64,000 nt of DNA from Desulfovibrio psychrotolerans (GCF_013340305.1 NZ_BLVP01000006.1:144092-208091); one strand, 5' to 3'. Positions 19,870 through 28,525 are shown, counted from the first letter of the stretch. Notes: generated by a model from the sequence alone, not told the origin. Program-made: numbers and translations.

Positions 19870-20347
19870 AAGGGTTTTTCATAGGCTGAAGGGTTGTCAT
19901 AAGGGCGGCAGCCACGCAGACCGGGCCTTCCGGCCAGACCATACGGCCAAGACCAAACGACCGGGCCATACGACTAGACCAGTCGGCCACGCGGGCAGCA
20001 GACGCACCCTAGCACAAACCGCCACCGACTTGAATGGGCAAAAGCCCACCACTCCTACGTGCGGAGACAACGCCTATGAAACGCCGGATAAGAAGGCTCC
20101 GCGACAACGCGAAAATGGAGGGAGGGAGGGAGGGAGGGAGGGAGGGCAAGCCCGCGCAGGAACGGATAAAGCCGAATGAACCAGATACGCCGGATGGGGC
20201 CAAGTCAGACCGAATGAGGCCAGATGAGGCCAGAGAAGGCCAGAGAAGATCGGGCGAGACCAATAAAATCGGATACAATCAGATGGGATCGGACAGAGAC
20301 CGGATGCGGCCCGGTGCGGCCGGACAAGGCTGGGTGCGGAAAACGGA
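19870..20347. repeat. Intergenic low-complexity region with G-tract
   Basis: About 480 bases without a credible gene. About 19915-20000 and 20180-20340 are made of degenerate gaccnnncggcca, gatgaggccagagaa and ggatcggacagaga words. In the middle lies the GGG-tract at 20117-20146. The promoter of the YhaO-YhaN pair is presumably at the left end, but no clear -35/-10 was seen. Confidence 0.6.
20117..20146 (+). repeat. (GGGA) tandem tract, potential G-quadruplex
   Basis: Seven consecutive GGG runs, each separated by a single A (20120-20146), on the plus strand. This is more than the four needed for a very stable short-loop G-quadruplex. It lies upstream of the leftward yhaO-like gene and past the end of the leftward lipoprotein gene's neighbour region. 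Confidence 0.85.
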
Positions 20348-20791
20348 TCAGGACTCCGGAGTAACGACCATGCCCGTGTGCAGGTTGCGGGCAATAATCT
20401 GATGGATGGCGTCCGCCACAGCCATGGCCGTGGCCTGATCCTGCTGGAACACGTTCTTGCCCGCCTCCACCCGGACCCGCGTCACCGTGTCCGTGATGCG
20501 GTGCAGTTCCACGGTAACGGGGTACTCCGCTGTCTTGGCGTGGAACACATCGCCTTCCTTCACGCCCTCCACATTATCCAGGCCAATGGACATTTCGTGC
20601 AGGGCTGCATGGGTGGCCCGGTACACGCACCAGTAAGGCTGCACGTATGAGCGTTCCACCACTTCTTCCATGGTGCTTTTCGCAGTGGTCACGCCGGCCG
20701 CGGCAATCCCCACAGCGGCCACAACGCAGCCGGACTGCAACGGCATAAGCCCCAGCAGCAGAATGCACAGCAGGCGTTTCATCCATGGCAT
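20348..20791 (-). CDS. Lipoprotein, DUF3568-like
   Basis: A 147-residue exported lipoprotein. The signal sequence MKRLLCILLLGLMPLQSGC ends in the lipobox LQSGC, so Cys22 is the likely acylation site. A short Gly/Ala-rich segment (VVAAVGIAAAGV) and an alpha/beta domain follow, with an internal-repeat feel (VVERSYVQPYWCVYRATHAALHEM, then YPVTVELHRITDTVTRVRVEAG). This matches the small DUF3568-type lipoproteins. Function is unknown. The start may be at 20791 or at the second Met (20782), and no strong Shine-Dalgarno is visible. It lies downstream of the pseudouridine synthase on the same strand. Confidence 0.78.
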   Translation of the reverse strand: MPWMKRLLCILLLGLMPLQSGCVVAAVGIAAAGVTTAKSTMEEVVERSYVQPYWCVYRATHAALHEMSIGLDNVEGVKEGDVFHAKTAEYPVTVELHRITDTVTRVRVEAGKNVFQQDQATAMAVADAIHQIIARNLHTGMVVTPES

Positions 20792-20922
20792 AAGCTAAAA
20801 CCGGGCTCCCGTATCAGCAATTACCGCCGTACCTTCATGCCCCGGTCCCCATTCCGCAAACATGACGTACCTGCCGCGTAAAACGCGGTCCTGTTCCAGT
20901 GTGGGTGACGATAGCAACACAC

Positions 20923-22296
20923 TCAATATCCGTCAATGGGATGCCCGGCAGGAGCCCGGCGTAATTCCGGCGGAAAGACAGAACGCGCAAAATCGTGCAG
21001 CAATGCCGCATCCACCGCATAAGGCGGCGTCCATTCCGGCAGGCAAAAGAATGTTTCGGTCATGCCCTGCTCTGCGGATTCAGCATGTTCCACGGCCCCT
21101 GCTATCAGGCCGGACGTGCCCGCGCACAACGCGTCAAGGGTAGCAATTGGGGCAACAATTGGAGCAACAATTGGCGCAACGGCAGGCACAACGGCAGGTA
21201 CAACAGGCACAGCAGCCACAACGGGCAAACCCGATGCGCCAGACTCTACAGACGCTACAGGCACGTCAGGCATAACAGGCATAGCAGGCATAGCAGGCAG
21301 TGCCAAATGCCACGCATGCAGCAACATACCCTGCGCACAGGCCGGGCCGCCGTATTTTCGGTCCCCCACAATGGGGTGCCCCTGTCCGGCAAGCTGCACC
21401 CGTATCTGGTGCGTTCTGCCGGTGTGCAGCCACACGGCCACCAAAGAATAATCCTTTCCCGGCTGCACGGAATACACCGTGCAGGCGGCCTCCCTGCCCT
21501 GATCCGGGCCCTGATCCGTGCCCTGTTCCGTACCCTGTTCCGTGCCCGCAACCCTGACCACGCGCTCACCGCTCCCGGTATCCCGTTTGTCCAGCCGGTC
21601 TTCCAGCCGCACAGGCTGGCCTGACCGCCACGTTCCGCGCACCCACGCAAGATACACCTTGCGCAGCCCGCCTCCCTGCCGGAAAAGATCGTGCAGTGCC
21701 CGCAGCCGCCAGTATTCCGTGGCCACCAGCAACAGGCCGGAGGTATCCTTGTCCAGCCGGTGCGCGGGGGTGGGCATAAACGGCGCACCGGCAAAACACC
21801 GCGCCAGCCGGACGGTAACGGCATCCGCATGCCCCGTCCCCGGCTGCACCGGCAGTCCGGCAGGCTTGCGCAGCACCAGCAGTCCGGGAGCGCTTCCCGC
21901 CAGTTGCAGCCCTGCCTGTGCAAGGCATGCGGTCGCATTGTCCGGGTTCAGTCCTTCGCCCATCCCGCAGGGCACGGGGGAAAAGGGCGAAACGCTGGAC
22001 GCTGGAGCAACAGGAAAACCTGCTCCACCGGAAACAAATGCGGCATCAGGTGTTCCGGATATTCCGGGCGGACTGAACGTACAAGGCGCAACATCACACG
22101 GCGGCACACGCACCACATCTCCGGCAGCCAACCTGTCGTACGCTTTGGCACGCCCCTTGTTCACACGCACCTGCCCGGTGCGCAGCCAGCGCATAATAGC
22201 AGACTGCGGCATGCCGCCCAGCCTGCGTTGCAGAAACTGCAGCAGCTTTTGCCCTGCCTCTTCCGGCGTAACCGTTATGTGCCGAACCGTTCCCAT
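20923..22296 (-). CDS. RluA-family pseudouridine synthase with S4 domain and repeat-expanded inserts
   Basis: An RNA pseudouridine synthase of about 457 residues. It has an N-terminal S4 RNA-binding domain (about 1-70, QSAIMRWLRTGQVRVNKGRAK), then the RluA catalytic domain with AHRLDKDTSGLLLVA, whose Asp is the nucleophile, and WLHTGRTHQIRVQLA. The C-terminus adds a Pro/Ala/Val repeat region (VVPAVVPAVAPIVAPIVAPI) and a tail. A second low-complexity insert, GTEQGTEQGTDQGPDQG, sits between the catalytic segments. Both are encoded by short tandem DNA repeats (about 21500-21545 and 21130-21300). I chose the Met at 22296 (MGTVRHITVTPEEAG) because the domain begins there; the ATG at 22329 is possible. 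The target base in rRNA cannot be assigned. Confidence 0.87.
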   Translation of the reverse strand: MGTVRHITVTPEEAGQKLLQFLQRRLGGMPQSAIMRWLRTGQVRVNKGRAKAYDRLAAGDVVRVPPCDVAPCTFSPPGISGTPDAAFVSGGAGFPVAPASSVSPFSPVPCGMGEGLNPDNATACLAQAGLQLAGSAPGLLVLRKPAGLPVQPGTGHADAVTVRLARCFAGAPFMPTPAHRLDKDTSGLLLVATEYWRLRALHDLFRQGGGLRKVYLAWVRGTWRSGQPVRLEDRLDKRDTGSGERVVRVAGTEQGTEQGTDQGPDQGREAACTVYSVQPGKDYSLVAVWLHTGRTHQIRVQLAGQGHPIVGDRKYGGPACAQGMLLHAWHLALPAMPAMPVMPDVPVASVESGASGLPVVAAVPVVPAVVPAVAPIVAPIVAPIATLDALCAGTSGLIAGAVEHAESAEQGMTETFFCLPEWTPPYAVDAALLHDFARSVFPPELRRAPAGHPIDGY

Positions 22297-22356
22297 ATCC
22301 TGTTCCCCAGACGGGCACTCCCGTACCATGCATCACCTGAAACGATACATGCAAAA

Positions 22357-22391
22357 GCCCGGTGAAGTGGGCTGTGCTCGCTTCACCGGGC
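22357..22391 (-). terminator. Intrinsic terminator of the FG-GAP gene
   Basis: GCCCGGTGAAG and CTTCACCGGGC form a perfect 11-bp stem around a 13-base loop, followed on the minus strand by TTTTGC. It lies 40 bases after the stop at 22431. Confidence 0.8.
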
Positions 22392-22430
22392 CGGTTTTCC
22401 GGATGCAAAACCGCGTGTACGCGGCCCGCC

Positions 22431-24098
22431 CTATTCCTCGTCGCTGTATTCCCGGTGCGCTTCAGTTGCTCCGGTCTGCGAAAGGTCCAGCGGGAAGGCA
22501 AGCAGCATGGTCTTGCGCTGCTTGAACCCTACGTTGCCGGGATGGGTGTTTATGCACACCACAAGGTCCTTGATACCATCGTTGTTCAGGTCCTTGATGT
22601 CATAGCCCACAACACTGCCCTTAATGCGGCGGGTCTTCCACTGCAGACCCATCCCCACGCCGTCCCAGTAGAGAGAGTGTATCTCTCCCTGCGGGTAGAA
22701 GCGGTAGTTGTCAAAGAACTGCGCCGCGACAGAGATGGGCTTGTTCACAATAATCTCGTGCCGCCCTTCCTTGTCCAGGTCCACCGTCAGCATGGGCATG
22801 GGTATGTAGTACTTGGAACCCATCAGGTAAGAATCCTTGCCAAAGGAACCGAACGATTGGTCCTGCACAAGCCCGATGGTAGCACCGGAGTAACTCTCAG
22901 ATGTTTCCGCCAGCCGTGCCAGCTTTTCAGAGAACACGCGCAGACGCTCGCCTGAAGGTTCCACCATGATAAGCTTGGCGTCTTCGCTTTTGCTCGGGGG
23001 CAGCCACGCAAAGTTGTACACGTTGGCACCGGGGGGCAGGGTAACTCTGCGACCCTTTTCATACGTGCCGCCCATGGGCATCATTTCGTGCACGGGTTCG
23101 CGCCACATGTCGTTCCCGCGCGACGTTTCCTGCCCTATCAGCACGGGCATGTAGTCGGGGGGCATGCGCACCACGTTCAGAAGATACTTGATCTTGTCCG
23201 CCACCACGGTGAGCGCGTTGTTCTGGAAATTGAGGATAAAGGAATACGGAGCCTGCACCGTGTCCACGGCGCTGACCACTATCTCCATAATGCCGTCGCG
23301 GTTCAGGTCCACCGTACGCACGGTGAGCAGCGTAAAGCGCATGGGGGCGGAGTAGCTGGCAAGGGGCTCCAGCCTGCCGTTGGTAAAGGAGTACACCTGC
23401 ACTTCACGCTCGGTGAGCAGAATCACTTCGTTCTTGCCGTTGCCGTTCAGGTCTTCCACCGCCATACCGTGGGCGGCTATGTTCAGGCTGTTGGAGCGCA
23501 GGCGGTTGCCTTCTTCAGAATCGCCCGCATAGCGGAACTGCGGGTTCAGGAATACCTGCTGGTCCTGCGTAAGCTGGTTCTGCTGAATCACGGGGTTCAT
23601 CTGGTTCACCATGTTCGGCTGAGCCACTTCCGACGCCGCATCCGCACGCTTGAACACTTCACTGTTAATGGCTTCCGCAAGGTTGCGCAGGGTGGGTATC
23701 ATCTGATCCACCTTGCTGCTGGCAGAACGCGGCCAGCTTGTGCCGTCGCTGCCTACCACATGCACGTCAACGGAACTTTCATCACCGATGATGGTGGTGG
23801 AACCGTATACGAGATAATCCACACCCACCTTCTGCAGCACGGTCGCTGCCTCTGCGGACGAGGTGGGCACTGCTATGCCTTCATATGCAGACTGGTCCAC
23901 CGCCACGAAGTGGTCCTTCCAGTACAGCCGGGAGGTAAGCATCTGCGGAATGGCACGCTCAAGGTGCTTGTACGATGCCGGACCATTAACCTGAAAGGGA
24001 AGCACCGCAAAAGTTTTTGCCCCGTCAGCCAGGGCCGAAACAACGCCCGCCGCCAGCAGCAGGCAGGTCAGGACTGCCGTACGCACGAAAACTCGCAT
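22431..24098 (-). CDS. Exported FG-GAP/VCBS-repeat protein with TolB-like N-terminal domain
   Basis: A 555-residue secreted or periplasmic protein. The signal peptide is MRVFVRTAVLTCLLLAAGVV with ALA-type cleavage near residue 24. Residues about 27-180 resemble TolB/CsgG-like N-terminal folds (KTFAVLPFQVNGP...AIPQMLTSRL, VGVDYLVYGSTT). The remainder carries calcium-loop FG-GAP motifs: VEDLNGNGKNEVILL, TVDLNRDGIMEIVVS, TVDLDKEGRHEIIV and IKDLNNDGIKDLVV, the marks of a beta-propeller. AAGGAG lies seven bases before the ATG at 24098, and the longer upstream frame has no such site. Function is unknown, and no operon partner is adjacent. Confidence 0.87.
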   Translation of the reverse strand: MRVFVRTAVLTCLLLAAGVVSALADGAKTFAVLPFQVNGPASYKHLERAIPQMLTSRLYWKDHFVAVDQSAYEGIAVPTSSAEAATVLQKVGVDYLVYGSTTIIGDESSVDVHVVGSDGTSWPRSASSKVDQMIPTLRNLAEAINSEVFKRADAASEVAQPNMVNQMNPVIQQNQLTQDQQVFLNPQFRYAGDSEEGNRLRSNSLNIAAHGMAVEDLNGNGKNEVILLTEREVQVYSFTNGRLEPLASYSAPMRFTLLTVRTVDLNRDGIMEIVVSAVDTVQAPYSFILNFQNNALTVVADKIKYLLNVVRMPPDYMPVLIGQETSRGNDMWREPVHEMMPMGGTYEKGRRVTLPPGANVYNFAWLPPSKSEDAKLIMVEPSGERLRVFSEKLARLAETSESYSGATIGLVQDQSFGSFGKDSYLMGSKYYIPMPMLTVDLDKEGRHEIIVNKPISVAAQFFDNYRFYPQGEIHSLYWDGVGMGLQWKTRRIKGSVVGYDIKDLNNDGIKDLVVCINTHPGNVGFKQRKTMLLAFPLDLSQTGATEAHREYSDEE

Positions 24099-24250
24099 AC
24101 CGTCTCCTTGAAAATAATGGGTAAAACGGCTTTTATAGCCGGAAAGCTCATATCCAGATGCCATCCATAATACCTCTTGCCCGTTCAGGCAACCATGAGG
24201 TACAGCCGCACGACCCTGAAAACAGGCAAAAAAGCACGAGGAACCGCACC

Positions 24251-25591
24251 GTGACCGCACAGAAACGCCACCGCAAACCTGCCGCATCTCCCCGGAGCGG
24301 AAACACCGCCCCGCCGCAACCGGCCCGTTCGTTCCGCCTGGTGTGCGATGCGGCCATGCGCCCGCTGGTGGAAGACCTGCTCCGCGCACAGGGCTACGAC
24401 TTCGTACCGGAACCTTTTTCCCCGTGGTGCCGCAGGCTGGTACACGAGCCCAAGCCGCTGGGCTCCAGTCTGGCAGCCTTTTTCGGCCTCATCTACATTC
24501 AGGACCGCTCCTCCATGCTGCCGCCCCTTGCGCTCAACCCCGCCCCCGGAAGCGCCGTGCTGGACATGTGCGCCAGCCCCGGCAGCAAGACCGGCTTTCT
24601 GGGCCAGCTGGTAGGGCCGCAGGGCTTTGTCATGGGTAACGAGCCAAACCACACCCGCCTTGCCACCCTGCGCCAGAATCTTTTTACCCTCAACCTGCTG
24701 CATACAGCCACCTGCTCATACGGCGGCGAGGCATTGCCCCTGCCCTCCGGCATGTGGAACCAGATTCAGCTCGACCCGCCATGCAGCGGATGGGGCACCG
24801 TAGAACGCCACCCGGACGTGCTCAAGCTGTGGCAGGGCGACAAGGTCAAACCGCTGGTGGGCATCCAGCGCAAGCTGCTGGAAGAAGCCGCCCGCCTGCT
24901 GGCTCCCGGCGGCAGGGTGGTTTTTTCCACCTGCACCACCAACGTGCAGGAAAACGAAGAACAGGTGCTCTGGGCACAGGAAACGCTGGGACTGGAGACC
25001 GCCCCCATCGCCCCGTTCGCAGGCTTCACCTTTGAGGAACCGTATCTGCCCGGCTGCGAAGGAACCCTCCGGGTAGACCCGCAGGCATCCAATGCGCAGG
25101 GCTTCTTCATCGCCGCCTTCCGCAAGCCGCAGTCCGCTCCCGTGCCGGAACCCGGCACCGATTGTGAGCCGGGGCTTGCGGCAGACATCCTGCCCCGCCA
25201 CCATCTCGCCATGGCGGGTTTCGACCCGGAACGGCTGCCGGAAGGCGAAATCGCCGTGGTGAACGAGCAGGCCATCTTTTTGCAGCGGTTCGCGCTGGAC
25301 CATTTTCCCAAAAGCTTCCGCTGGCGCGGCTTTCCGCTGGGCAAGGCAGCGGGCGGAGAGGTGCGCCCCTCGCCGCGCCTGCGCACCCTCATGCCCGACT
25401 ATGCAGACGGCAGCCACGGCACCCCCTGCAACGGCATAAACATGGACGACCCCGCCCCTGTGCAGGCCCTGCTCACCGGGCAGAGCCTTGCCGTGGACAC
25501 GCAGGAAAAGGAACTGGGCCTCTACTTCCGCGGCCTTCCTCTGGGCAGGCTGCGCGTGAAGGGCAAGCGGGCGCTGTGGTCGGAGAAGTAG
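24251..25591 (+). CDS. RsmB/RsmF-type RNA (cytosine-5) methyltransferase
   Basis: A 446-residue SAM-dependent RNA m5C methyltransferase of the NOL1/NOP2/sun family. The SAM-binding motif VLDMCASPGSKTGFL, the catalytic LDPPCSGWGT and the second cysteine motif FSTCTTNVQENEEQ are all intact. The C-terminal 150 residues (RWRGFPLGKAAG...LGLYFRGLPLGRLRVKGKR) resemble the extra RNA-binding domain of RsmF. The start is uncertain: the ATG at 24158 lies in a less conserved stretch, while the GTG at 24251 has AGGA eight bases before it and begins a basic RNA-binding N-terminus (TAQKRHRKP). It is the only rightward gene between 8 and 35 kb and is divergent from the FG-GAP gene. Confidence 0.9.
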   Translation: MTAQKRHRKPAASPRSGNTAPPQPARSFRLVCDAAMRPLVEDLLRAQGYDFVPEPFSPWCRRLVHEPKPLGSSLAAFFGLIYIQDRSSMLPPLALNPAPGSAVLDMCASPGSKTGFLGQLVGPQGFVMGNEPNHTRLATLRQNLFTLNLLHTATCSYGGEALPLPSGMWNQIQLDPPCSGWGTVERHPDVLKLWQGDKVKPLVGIQRKLLEEAARLLAPGGRVVFSTCTTNVQENEEQVLWAQETLGLETAPIAPFAGFTFEEPYLPGCEGTLRVDPQASNAQGFFIAAFRKPQSAPVPEPGTDCEPGLAADILPRHHLAMAGFDPERLPEGEIAVVNEQAIFLQRFALDHFPKSFRWRGFPLGKAAGGEVRPSPRLRTLMPDYADGSHGTPCNGINMDDPAPVQALLTGQSLAVDTQEKELGLYFRGLPLGRLRVKGKRALWSEK

Positions 25592-25680
25592 GAAGCGGCA
25601 AGAATGGCAACGGCAGCGGCCTGAAGAAGGGCATCGCAGCCCTGCCGGTACCGCATGCAGCGCAACAGACCAAAATCATA

Positions 25681-25717
25681 CACCGGGCCGGACCGTTCCG
25701 CCCGACCCGGTGTTTTT
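25681..25717 (+). terminator. Intrinsic terminator of the RNA methyltransferase
   Basis: CACCGGG...CCCGGTG stem with additional inner pairing (ccggac), followed by TTTTT on the plus strand. Confidence 0.85.
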
Positions 25718-25776
25718 ATGCAACTCCCCGCATCACAACCGCCCCCTCAGCACTGCGGTCCCTGCGGGCATTCCGT

Positions 25777-26361
25777 TCAATGCAGCCGGCGGATAAGAAG
25801 CAGTGCCGCTGCGGGCGGACAACTCTCCCGGCGCACATAGCGCCGCCCGTCCGCCGTCCGGCTTACAAGCCCCCGGTCCACAAGTTCACGCCGCAGCAGA
25901 GCATGGTCTCCGAACAAATGCAGGTCATTCAGGCGCTCGTTCACCTCCCGCTCGGAAATACCTACCCCTGAAGGCAGCCGCGACCAGAGCACCCACAGGC
26001 ACAGGGCCTGCTGGCTGAACTTTTTTGGCCAGCGCACAAGCGCCCTCTTGTCATCAAAATAGCGGCCAAGGCGTTCCACCCGCCGGACCTCTTCAGGATG
26101 CATCGCTTCCTGCTCAGCAGCCGCGCAGAGTGCGCCCTTCAATTCCTCTGCCGCCGGACCATCCGTACTTCCGGCAGGCACCGCAGCAGCCTGTCCCGCT
26201 GCGCGGAAGTGCTGGAAATTGCGATAGCCCCCCGCTCTGGCAAGCAGGTTCAGCATCTCAACATGGCTTGGAGGCTGGCTCCGCCCGTCCATCTGGCGGC
26301 GCAGACTACGGGCAAAACCGGAGATATCGCCCACGGAAAAGGGCAATCGTTCTTTGGACAT
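25777..26361 (-). CDS. DUF2087 domain protein
   Basis: A 194-residue protein. The C-terminal half is a DUF2087 domain: VRWPKKFSQQALCLWVLW, then SEREVNERLNDLHLFGDHALLRRELVDRG, then GRRYVRRE. This winged-helix-like domain is often fused to transcription-factor or sigma-factor domains. The N-terminal half (SVGDISGFARSLRRQM...HVEMLNLLARAGGYRNFQHF) looks helical and DNA-binding-like but I cannot name it. It may be a small transcriptional regulator. No obvious target or partner lies next to it, and the neighbours are separated by terminators. Confidence 0.82.
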   Translation of the reverse strand: MSKERLPFSVGDISGFARSLRRQMDGRSQPPSHVEMLNLLARAGGYRNFQHFRAAGQAAAVPAGSTDGPAAEELKGALCAAAEQEAMHPEEVRRVERLGRYFDDKRALVRWPKKFSQQALCLWVLWSRLPSGVGISEREVNERLNDLHLFGDHALLRRELVDRGLVSRTADGRRYVRRESCPPAAALLLIRRLH

Positions 26362-26571
26362 GACTTATCCTCGCTCACGCGCCTACCGTATAAGGGACTG
26401 TCTGTGGTCGCCGTCTTCTGACTCGGCACGGGATAAGATGTCGGTAGAATGAAAACAAAGGCAGGTTTAGCTCCCCTCGCGGGGCGGCGACGCCTGGGAG
26501 TGCTGCCGTCCGGTATCGGAAATACCGCAAGCCGGAAATGTTGGCAACACCTTGCCACATGGCAGGCAACA

Positions 26572-26603
26572 AAAAACGGCCCGCAATCCTGCGGGCCGTT
26601 TTT
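26572..26603. terminator. Bidirectional terminator
   Basis: AAAAACGGCCCGCA, loop atcc, TGCGGGCCGTTTTT: a perfect 14-bp stem ending in A and T runs. It lies 37 bases past the stop of the CsoR-family gene. Confidence 0.92.
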
Positions 26604-26639
26604 GAACGCGGTGGAGGAATATTTCCGCCTGCGCGCCTG

Positions 26640-26939
26640 TCAGTCATCCACGTACTGTGCCAGCACATCGATAACCTTTTCAAAGGGTTCGCTGTCACCT
26701 TCCGACACACCTTTCAGCGCATCCATGTGGCATCGCAGAATATAGCGGCGCAGAATAAGCTTGCTGGCCGATTGCAGCGCGGAACGGGCGGCGCGTACCT
26801 GCACGAGAATATCCTCGCACTCCTTGCCTTCCTCAATCATGCGCTGAATGCCGCGAATCTGCCCCTCTATCCGTTTAAGCCGCTTCTGCACGTTCTGCTT
26901 TACGGCTTCCTGTTCCTTATTCATTTCGGCTTCTTTCAT
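26640..26939 (-). CDS. CsoR/CstR-family transcriptional repressor (CstR-like, persulfide-sensing type inferred)
   Basis: A 99-residue all-helical repressor of the CsoR/RcnR (DUF156) family, seen in VQKRLKRIEGQIRGIQRMIEEG, ECEDILVQVRAARSALQ and LILRRYILRCHMD. Copper-sensing CsoR binds Cu(I) with Cys-His-Cys. Here both cysteines are present (in KECEDI and LRCHM), but the position four residues before the second cysteine, the CsoR histidine, is Tyr. The Cys-Cys pair without this His is the pattern of CstR, which reacts with persulfides and controls sulfide-oxidation genes. The start at 26939 is supported by AGGGAG seven bases upstream. No target gene is adjacent, but a half-operator (27019-27031) and the full operators at 1087-1168 match the family's ATACCC type. 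Confidence 0.88.
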   Translation of the reverse strand: MKEAEMNKEQEAVKQNVQKRLKRIEGQIRGIQRMIEEGKECEDILVQVRAARSALQSASKLILRRYILRCHMDALKGVSEGDSEPFEKVIDVLAQYVDD

Positions 26940-27018
26940 ACACGCTCCCTGCAAAGGCATCCCAAGATGCCGGATAGCAACGCGGCTACCCTGCAACACT
27001 TTGCAAAAAGCTGCAACT

Positions 27019-27031
27019 CATACCCCCAAGG
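27019..27031. promoter_or_regulatory. Half-operator of ATACCCCC type upstream of the CsoR-family gene
   Basis: ATACCCCCAAGG at 27020-27031 repeats twelve bases of the operator at 1147-1158, but the matching right arm is missing. It may be a weak autoregulatory site about 85 bases upstream of the repressor start codon. Confidence 0.35.
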
Positions 27032-27063
27032 CAGGAAATCCCCCTTCCTTGCGCCTTCGCAGG

Positions 27064-28374
27064 CTACTGACTGATCTGCCTGCGCACGCCCTCATGCTGC
27101 ATAATGCCGCGGCGCGGCAATACGGGCATGGTGCCGTTCAGATAGGGCATTACCTGTTCATAAATACGGTCCCTGTTTTCCGGGACATACAGATTGGGAT
27201 AGTTGGTTCCGCCCGGCGAGGTCATGGCGGCGAGGATGCGCCGGTAATAGATGTCTGCCTGCAACTCCGGCAGATCGAATATGCCCAGCCGCGCCGGAGC
27301 CAGATACCGGGGCACGGGCACCCCGCCCCGGCTGCCGCCGGAGAATATGATGTCACGGTAGGTGGCGTCCTGCATCATAAAGGCATAGAACTTCTCTGCC
27401 GCCGCAGCGGTGGCGGTATCCATATCCTTACGCGCAATGTAGGCATCGCCCAGAAGCACGTTACGGTTCACCCTGCCCACTGGCAGCGGAGAAACATACC
27501 ACTCCTTGGAAATAGCCCCGTACTGCGCCATGTACCACATGCTTTCAGAAAATCCCTGCAACGCAGCATACTCGCCGCGCACCGTACGCTCGAAAATGGG
27601 GGAAAAATCGTTGTAGTACGTGCCGTCCACGCAGGGGTTGGCACCGTTTTCATCACACAGGGCAGTCGCTACGGAAAGCGTACCCACCGCGCCGCTGTCA
27701 ATGGCACCGGTTATGGCGGGTTGCAGGTCATCCGTGCCGGGGCGATTTTCGCCCCACGCCTGCGTGTAGTAGAGCACCAGGTAGGAATTGCCCGCGTAGT
27801 TGCCCGCAAGCCATGGCCCCTGCGGCTTTATTTCGCGGATACGGCGGTACATATCCTCCACGCCCTGCGATCCGGCAAGCTGCGCATCCCGCGTGATGAG
27901 AAAGTTGCCGCACAGCCAGTGCGGCACCCCGTAGCGCACGCCGTTCACGGTGGTCGCCTGCACGATAAGCGGATGCCAGTCCGTCATGCTGAACGTCTGC
28001 GGACGCAGAATCCCCGCCAGAGCCAGATCCCCCATCATAATGGTGTCCGACTCCACAATGTGCACGCCATCCCTGCCGGTATCCGCAGTAAGCACCTTGG
28101 CAAGGTAGCCCAGATCATACACATCCGACACATCCGCCCGCACCAGCACCAGATCAATATCCGGATGCTGCGCCTCAAAGCCCGTTTCCACAATGGCGAG
28201 CATGGTGTCAAAATCGCCGGGAATGTCCGGATACGGAATAACGCGCAGCACGGTGCGCTGGTTCTGCGCCGCGCATCCCGCCGATGCGGAAAACACCACG
28301 GCGGCAACCGCCAGAAGAACGGCAGATGCCACGTATCGGCAACACCGCGGAAGAAGACCGGAAGACATGCGCAT
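27064..28374 (-). CDS. Thiaminase I-like (thiamine pyridinylase) secreted lipoprotein
   Basis: A 436-residue protein with the periplasmic-binding-protein fold used by thiaminase I. The start at 28374 follows AAGGGGG. The signal ends in a lipobox-like SASAGC near residue 33. The mature N-terminus (LRVIPYPDIPGDFDTMLAIV) and VHIVESDTIMMGDLALAG resemble thiaminase I. The catalytic cysteine region YGVPHWLCGNFLI aligns with YGLPQILCTNLLF of the Bacillus enzyme (quoted from memory), and LQGFSESMWYM aligns with its GYSESM, which carries the general-base glutamate. Both residues are present, so activity against thiamine or analogues is plausible. A solute-binding protein for a pyrimidine or thiazole compound is the alternative. 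No thi genes are adjacent. Confidence 0.75.
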   Translation of the reverse strand: MRMSSGLLPRCCRYVASAVLLAVAAVVFSASAGCAAQNQRTVLRVIPYPDIPGDFDTMLAIVETGFEAQHPDIDLVLVRADVSDVYDLGYLAKVLTADTGRDGVHIVESDTIMMGDLALAGILRPQTFSMTDWHPLIVQATTVNGVRYGVPHWLCGNFLITRDAQLAGSQGVEDMYRRIREIKPQGPWLAGNYAGNSYLVLYYTQAWGENRPGTDDLQPAITGAIDSGAVGTLSVATALCDENGANPCVDGTYYNDFSPIFERTVRGEYAALQGFSESMWYMAQYGAISKEWYVSPLPVGRVNRNVLLGDAYIARKDMDTATAAAAEKFYAFMMQDATYRDIIFSGGSRGGVPVPRYLAPARLGIFDLPELQADIYYRRILAAMTSPGGTNYPNLYVPENRDRIYEQVMPYLNGTMPVLPRRGIMQHEGVRRQISQ

Positions 28375-28454
28375 GGAACCCCCTTGGGCAAGCTTACATA
28401 TTGTTGCGTATACCATACCCTGTAGAGCAGGCTGCGGCAAGCAGGAACCACCCT

Positions 28455-28525
28455 GCGCAGGCCAGATCAGACCAGATAGGGCCGGACCGAGCCGTATCGG
28501 GCCGTATCGGGCCGGATCGCGTCAG
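28455..28525. repeat. Degenerate agatc/gccgtatcggg repeats
   Basis: Words such as gccagatcagaccagata, gggccgtatc (twice) and gggccggatcgcg run together at the 3' side of the antitoxin gene. They are the same type as at 19.9-20.3 kb. Confidence 0.5.

Noticed and set aside
22823..24170. Plus-strand open frame of 360 codons opposite the FG-GAP gene
   Set aside because: Shadow of the minus-strand gene: His/Val/Arg-rich and without recognisable domains.
27064..28374. Ordinary sugar-type ABC transporter solute-binding protein
   Set aside because: No permease or ATPase genes are adjacent, and the Cys and Glu motifs fit thiaminase I better; it remains the alternative.
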